From positions 1 through 11,393 of the forward strand of contig CAVEYD010000032.1 of assembly GCA_963619835.1 (NCBI GenBank): a stretch of 11,393 bases of DNA, written 5' to 3'. This document shows, piece after piece, positions 7,209 through 11,393 of the stretch (within the stretch, counting starts at the first letter, position 1; every line of letters begins with the position of its first letter). Below the pieces are notes generated by a model, which worked only from the letters and a program-made list of their open reading frames with translations, was not told the DNA's origin and ran no database searches. The DNA comes from Fimimonas sp963619835 (GTDB lineage: Bacteria > Bacillota > Clostridia > Christensenellales > CAG-314). The translations under genes were made by a program, and so were the position numbers.

Positions 7209-8627
7209 ATGAAAACACTCGTTACAAAGCAACAGGCAAAAGAAATACTTAAACAAAACAACAACAAGTTGATTGATGATACCCTTACGTCTTTTGTGTC
7301 ACTACAAAACGTAAACAAGGTGTATCCAAACGGTGTTCATGCCGTATATGATTTTAATTTAGAAGTAAACAAGCACGATTTTGTTGCGCTTGTCGGACCG
7401 TCAGGTTGCGGCAAAAGTACAACATTGCGCATGATAGCAGGGTTAGAGAACATAAGTTCCGGCGCATTGTATATAGACAAAGCTTACAGCAATTATTTGC
7501 AAAGTAAGGATAGAAATATTGCAATGGTATTTCAAAGTTATGCCTTGTATCCGCAGATGTCGGTTTACGACAACATTGCCTTTGGATTAAAAATTCGCAA
7601 GTTACCCAAAGCCGAGATAGAGGAAAGAGTATTTAAAGCTGCCGATATTCTCGACTTAGGCGAGTATCTCGACCGCAAGCCCAAAGAATTGTCCGGCGGA
7701 CAAATGCAACGTGTTGCACTCGGCCGTGCAATAGTTCGTCAAGCCGATTTGTTTTTGATGGACGAACCGCTTTCCAACCTTGATGCTAAATTGCGTGTAC
7801 AAATGCGTTCGGAAATTATTCGTATTCACAAGGAAGTCGGCGCAACAACAATCTACGTAACACACGATCAAACTGAAGCCATGACCATGGCAAACATTAT
7901 TGTTGTCATGAACAAAGGTTTTATTCAACAAGTCGGAAAAGCCATTGATGTGTACAATTCTCCAAACAATTTGTTTGTTGCAACTTTCATAGGAAGTCCG
8001 GCAATGAATATTATCGAAGGCGACTACTCAAACGGAAAAATAACTCTTGACAATGGCTTAGTCATTGACTTGCCTTCAGATTTTGAAGAAAAGTACAAAA
8101 ATTTCACACAGGCACGTATTCAAGAAATACAAGCACAGATAGACGATTTTGACAACCTCACCGACGAAACGATTGCTCGCATGAGAGCTGCTCAAATTTA
8201 CAAAAAAGAAGAAAAAAAGCCTATGCAAAAACCACGTAGAGATTTATTTGCATGGCTCAAAAAGAAGAAAAAAGCGGATGAAACCGGACAAGACAAGCGT
8301 GCAGAATTGTTGGAAGAAATGAAAAAAGTTTTGTCTTTTTACACCTCGGAAGAGCAGCATCGCAAAGTAAAAGTCGGTATTCGTCCGGAACATGTTTACA
8401 TAGCAAGTGCTTTTGGCGGACAAACAAAATCGCAAGAAATTACGGCACAAGCCACTCTTGCAGAGCTACTTGGCAGCGAAAATATTTTGCATTTTAACTT
8501 ATTCGGTACTGATTTTCAAGTAAAAACTCCGCAAATTACGATAACTGCGGAAACGGAAACTAAACTTGTTTTCGACACAAGCAAGATTCACGTCTTTGAT
8601 ATCGAAAGCGGTTTAGCAATAAAGTAG
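7209..8627 (+). CDS. Sugar ABC transporter ATPase (MalK/MsmK/UgpC-like) with a Lys-rich insert
   Basis: This 472-residue protein carries every ABC ATPase motif: Walker A GPSGCGKST (63-71), Q-loop VFQS (Gln109), signature LSGGQ (161-165), Walker B LFLMDE (181-186), SNLD D-loop (189-192) and H-loop His219. A MalK-type regulatory (TOBE/OB) half follows, with GSPAMNIIEG and the conserved GIRPEH (390-395). It energises import through the two permeases just upstream. Two things are odd. There is a 27-residue N-terminal extension before SLQNVNKVYPNG, and about 75 extra residues sit between LPS (288-290) and GIRPEH. The insert is helical and very basic (KKEEKKPMQKPRR, WLKKKKKADE), whereas MalK proteins are usually about 370 residues. 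AAAGGA (7195-7200) is the ribosome site. A dedicated ATPase inside a CUT1 operon is notable, since many Gram-positives share one MsmK among transporters. Confidence 0.93.
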   Translation: MKTLVTKQQAKEILKQNNNKLIDDTLTSFVSLQNVNKVYPNGVHAVYDFNLEVNKHDFVALVGPSGCGKSTTLRMIAGLENISSGALYIDKAYSNYLQSKDRNIAMVFQSYALYPQMSVYDNIAFGLKIRKLPKAEIEERVFKAADILDLGEYLDRKPKELSGGQMQRVALGRAIVRQADLFLMDEPLSNLDAKLRVQMRSEIIRIHKEVGATTIYVTHDQTEAMTMANIIVVMNKGFIQQVGKAIDVYNSPNNLFVATFIGSPAMNIIEGDYSNGKITLDNGLVIDLPSDFEEKYKNFTQARIQEIQAQIDDFDNLTDETIARMRAAQIYKKEEKKPMQKPRRDLFAWLKKKKKADETGQDKRAELLEEMKKVLSFYTSEEQHRKVKVGIRPEHVYIASAFGGQTKSQEITAQATLAELLGSENILHFNLFGTDFQVKTPQITITAETETKLVFDTSKIHVFDIESGLAIK

Positions 8628-8649
8628 AAATTGTTTTATCAATATAAAC

Positions 8650-8656
8650 AAGGAGG
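8650..8656 (+). promoter_or_regulatory. Ribosome binding site that fixes the start of the 613-residue lipoprotein
   Basis: AAGGAGG ends seven bases before the ATG at 8664. The in-frame ATG at 8631 lies upstream of this site and would add MFYQYKQGGKT before the signal peptide, so 8664 is the likely start. Confidence 0.8.
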
Positions 8657-8663
8657 AAAAACA

Positions 8664-10505
8664 ATGTTAAAAAACAAAAAAATTCTAATTTTGCTTTTGT
8701 TGTTTGTGTGTGTAGCTATGTTGTGTGTAGCTTGCGACACGGACGACACGCCGGCAGATGATTCTCAACAAGCATACGATGGTCCTTGCGAAATTCGTCT
8801 TACGGCAATCGGTTCCACAACGATAAAAGCTGGCAAAACGGTGCAAATTCGTGCATCTGTAACGGGCACAACAAACAAGGACGTAACGTTTTCTTCGTCC
8901 GACGAATCCGTAGCTTCCGTTAGCGACAAGGGCGTTGTTACGGGGCTTAAAGCCGGTATTGCCAGTATAGTGTGCAAACTCGTAGAAGACACCCGTTGCA
9001 CAAAAAGCATCAAAATCACTGTAGAACAAGCTGTCGCTCCTACAGAATTGCAAATTGAAGGCGGCGAAAGCCAAACGCAATGGACAAAAGAAGAAATTCA
9101 ACTTAAAGCTGTTGTAACTCCGCAAGAGGCTTCTTCACTTGTAAGTTGGACGTCGTCCGATACGGCAATTGCAACCGTTTCCGAAACCGGTCTTGTTTCC
9201 TTCATTGCCGACGGAAAAGTTACAATAACCGCAACATCAAAAGAAGACACGTCTATTTCCGAAAGTGTAACATTTACTGTTAAAACCGGTATTTTCCGTA
9301 GTGACCTTGGCTCGCCATACTGGAACATTGCTGATCAGTGTGCCGACACCAATCCAAACGTTTCTTTAACTTTGAAGGAAGACCAAACCGGTTATCATTC
9401 GCTTTATGCGGCTAACGTAAGTGCAACTCGTTATTATGTAGAAGGAAGTTTCCGTATTACAAAACAAGTTTCCGCATGGGCATGGCAAGGTGTTGGATTT
9501 GGTAGCGGGCTTAGTGACAACTCAACACGTTACTTCATTTTCAGCCCCGTAGTTAGCGGACAAGGTAACTCTTTCAACAAGTTTATTGTAAAAGATCTTC
9601 CCAACGAAACATGGGGACCCATTACAACTCGTTCTCAAAACTGGGGAGAAAACGGCTTAAACGACATTGATTGGGCAAACGAAGCAGTTAAAGTTGCATT
9701 GCTAAGAGACAACAACACTTACTACTACCTAATCAACGACAAACTTATGTATGTTGACGAATCAACCGTTTACGACGGTGTTCCAACAATGCCGATCATG
9801 GTTGCAATTGACGTTTGCACAACCGTCAAAGATTACAAAATTGTAACCGACGAAACACAATTGGATGAAATGCTTAAGCAAAGCAACTTCAAACAATCAT
9901 TCTATGCTTCAAACGACAACATCATAGACTACGAAAGCAACGACTTGTTCACGTTCCGTAGTAATTCCGTTCTTGCAAAAGATAACAAAGTTAAGAGTCT
10001 TGGCGATTCTGCAAAATTAGTTGGCAATTTCACCGTAGAGTTTGATGTTACCGATATACTTTATAATGTTGCTCACACAAACGGAATTTCAGGTATTACA
10101 CTCAATCTTTCTCGCTATGAGTCTGCTGACGTTGTAGAAACGTTTGTTTTAGGCAAATCTTCAAATCAATCGACAATTGACGGACTTGTTGCCGGTTTCT
10201 ACAACTGGTCCTACCAAAAATCATTTGACGACAACTCAGGCTGGTATTATTGGCTTGAAACTTCAAGTGCGGTTGTTTCCAATCCTACCGAAAAGCATCA
10301 CATCAAGATTTCTCGTACAATAGTCGACAACAAGTCTACCTTCCAAATGTGGGTTGACGGCACAGAAATGTCATTTGACACCAAGTCGTCCAAGTACGAT
10401 ACAATGACTTCAAAATACACTGGTGCATATATTTTGTGGATTGGTGGCGAATATGCATCCTGTCAAGTTACGAATTTAAGATTCGAGTCGAATCTAAATA
10501 AATAA
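8664..10505 (+). CDS. Surface lipoprotein with two BIG2 Ig-like domains and two C-terminal sandwich-like modules
   Basis: This 613-residue protein opens with a lipoprotein signal (MLKNKKILILLLLFVCVAM, lipobox LCVAC, Cys24) and an acidic linker. Two bacterial Ig-like BIG2 domains follow, at about 41-122 and 125-208, recognised by SSDESVASVSDKGVVTGLKAG and SSDTAIATVSETGLVSFIADG. The rest, about 211-613, is not recognised with certainty. It falls into two halves, each with an aromatic-rich beta pattern and a stretch like a concanavalin/LamG fold: KVALLRDNNTYYYLINDK (about 343-360) and HIKISRTIVDNKSTFQMWVDG (about 546-566), the latter closing with CQVTNLRFES. No catalytic motif is visible. It lies 36 bases after the ATPase, at the end of a sugar-import operon, so a surface glycan-binding role is the best guess. 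An adhesin or a structural spacer protein is the alternative. Confidence 0.85.
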   Translation: MLKNKKILILLLLFVCVAMLCVACDTDDTPADDSQQAYDGPCEIRLTAIGSTTIKAGKTVQIRASVTGTTNKDVTFSSSDESVASVSDKGVVTGLKAGIASIVCKLVEDTRCTKSIKITVEQAVAPTELQIEGGESQTQWTKEEIQLKAVVTPQEASSLVSWTSSDTAIATVSETGLVSFIADGKVTITATSKEDTSISESVTFTVKTGIFRSDLGSPYWNIADQCADTNPNVSLTLKEDQTGYHSLYAANVSATRYYVEGSFRITKQVSAWAWQGVGFGSGLSDNSTRYFIFSPVVSGQGNSFNKFIVKDLPNETWGPITTRSQNWGENGLNDIDWANEAVKVALLRDNNTYYYLINDKLMYVDESTVYDGVPTMPIMVAIDVCTTVKDYKIVTDETQLDEMLKQSNFKQSFYASNDNIIDYESNDLFTFRSNSVLAKDNKVKSLGDSAKLVGNFTVEFDVTDILYNVAHTNGISGITLNLSRYESADVVETFVLGKSSNQSTIDGLVAGFYNWSYQKSFDDNSGWYYWLETSSAVVSNPTEKHHIKISRTIVDNKSTFQMWVDGTEMSFDTKSSKYDTMTSKYTGAYILWIGGEYASCQVTNLRFESNLNK

Positions 10506-10522
10506 AATAAGGAGAAAAATTT

Positions 10523-11393
10523 ATGAAAAAGTCAATGCTTTTCGTCGTTTTGGCAGTTGTGCTGTGCACATGCATTTTGTTTGCATGTACTCCGGATCAA
10601 CAACCTGTTGAGTATGCAGTTTCAATTGACAAAAGCACAACAAGCGTCAATGTCGGAGCTTCAATTACCTTAAAAGTAACCAAATCTCCCGACGATGCAC
10701 AAGTCGTTTGGACAAGTTCCAATGACAAAATTGCAACGGTAAAAAACGGTGTTGTTACAGGTGTTGCCGAAGGTAAAGCAACTATAACAGCAACCATCGC
10801 CGAAAAAGAAATTTCCGACAGCGTTGAAATTACTGTTTCACAAAATTATTCTGTTGCAATTGCCGATAAGACTGTAAATTCTTTGTTTGTCGGCAAAACA
10901 CTAAACCTAACCGCAACACACGCACCCGCATCTGCCTCAGTTACATGGAGCAGTTCGGATGAAAAAATTGCAACCGTAAACAATGGTGTTGTCACAGCTG
11001 TTAAAGACGGCAAAGTAACAATTACGGCAAGTGTAAAAGACGGAGTTGAAGACTCTATCGAAATTATCGTAAAGGCTTATTCCGTAGCTATTGCAGATAA
11101 GAGTCTCAACTCTTTGTACATAACAAAAACGCTTACCCTCACGGCAAACGTTCAAACTGATGGCGAAGTCGTTTGGTCAAGCGACAACGAAGAAGTTGCA
11201 ACTGTAAGCGATGGCATTATCACTGCTGTTAAACCGGGCAAGGCAACAATCTCTGTTAAGGTAAAAGACGACGTGACAGACAGTATCGAAATTGCCGTGA
11301 AGGACGTAATTGCAAATGCTTCCGTTAACGCATCAAAATTTGATTTCTCCGGTATCTATTCGGATGAACCTGTCATTAAATCAAATGGCGTAC
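10523..11393 (+). CDS. Lipoprotein with three BIG2 Ig-like repeats (3' end outside the window)
   Basis: The frame is open from ATG 10523 to the right edge, 290 residues so far. AAGGAG (10509-10514) lies eight bases upstream, and the gene starts 17 bases after the previous stop. The lipoprotein signal MKKSMLFVVLAVVLCTC ends in LFAC (Cys22). Three consecutive BIG2 domains follow at about 31-107, 109-185 and 186-262. Each carries the W-(T/S)-S-(S/D)-(N/D) and (I/V)-A-T-V signature and ends in an S-(V/I)-E-I motif; the second and third both open with YSVAIADK. Past residue 262 a new region begins (ASVNASKFDFSGIYSDEP), perhaps a ligand-binding module. Same operon and same architecture as the preceding gene. 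Function is unknown; surface glycan binding or display is inferred. Confidence 0.85.
   Translation, partial: MKKSMLFVVLAVVLCTCILFACTPDQQPVEYAVSIDKSTTSVNVGASITLKVTKSPDDAQVVWTSSNDKIATVKNGVVTGVAEGKATITATIAEKEISDSVEITVSQNYSVAIADKTVNSLFVGKTLNLTATHAPASASVTWSSSDEKIATVNNGVVTAVKDGKVTITASVKDGVEDSIEIIVKAYSVAIADKSLNSLYITKTLTLTANVQTDGEVVWSSDNEEVATVSDGIITAVKPGKATISVKVKDDVTDSIEIAVKDVIANASVNASKFDFSGIYSDEPVIKSNGV
10613..11308 (+). repeat. Three tandem BIG2-coding repeats, period about 77-78 codons
   Basis: The repeat units start near 10613, 10847 and 11078. The second and third begin with nearly the same DNA (TATTC-GT-GC-ATTGC-GATAAGA) and both encode YSVAIADK. They have diverged in between, which points to an old internal duplication of Ig-like domains and not to a recent expansion. 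Confidence 0.7.

Noticed and set aside
8685..9125. Open reading frame of 146 codons on the - strand
   Set aside because: It lies opposite the signal peptide and BIG2 domains of the lipoprotein gene, its product is rich in Cys, Arg and Phe with no recognisable domain, and no good ribosome site precedes it. It is a shadow of codon use on the + strand.

Overview
The window looks like part of a carbohydrate-use locus from a low-GC Gram-positive anaerobe, most likely an uncultured gut-type clostridial Bacillota. The grounds are AT-rich DNA, strong AAGGAGG-type ribosome sites, a string of short-signal lipoproteins ending in (L/F)-(F/V)-(V/A)-A-C or AGC lipoboxes, a CUT1-type sugar ABC transporter, and no outer-membrane (SusC/SusD-like) components. 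TGA is used as an ordinary stop. The taxonomic placement is an inference from style, not from a marker gene.

Layout. Bases 1-131 hold the 3' end of an unrecognised charged protein on the + strand. It converges with an AraC-family regulator on the - strand (222-1220). A 196-base divergent control region (1221-1416) carries a near-consensus, apparently leaderless promoter for the regulator and a candidate promoter with short direct repeats for the rightward operon. From 1417 to the right edge all genes are on the + strand and tightly spaced: two paralogous GH43-type glycosidase lipoproteins, a CUT1 solute-binding lipoprotein, a 111-base gap with a long stem-loop, two permeases overlapping by 38 bases, an ATPase of MalK/MsmK/UgpC type with an unusual Lys-rich insert, and two lipoproteins built from bacterial Ig-like (BIG2) repeats. 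The last of these runs off the window.

How the genes work together (inference). The GH43 lipoproteins, anchored outside the membrane, trim arabinose- or xylose-containing glycans. The solute-binding lipoprotein captures the released oligosaccharides, the two permeases and the dedicated ATPase import them, and the AraC-type regulator senses a sugar and switches the operon. The BIG2 lipoproteins would be surface glycan-binding or spacer proteins, much as SusE/SusF-type proteins serve Bacteroidota systems, but their C-terminal modules are not recognised with confidence.

The most unusual points are the leaderless regulator promoter, the roughly 75-residue basic insert in the ATPase, the tandem sandwich-like modules of the 613-residue lipoprotein, and the coupling of two Ig-repeat lipoproteins to a complete CUT1 transporter in one operon. 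No RNA gene, CRISPR array, insertion sequence or operon terminator was seen.
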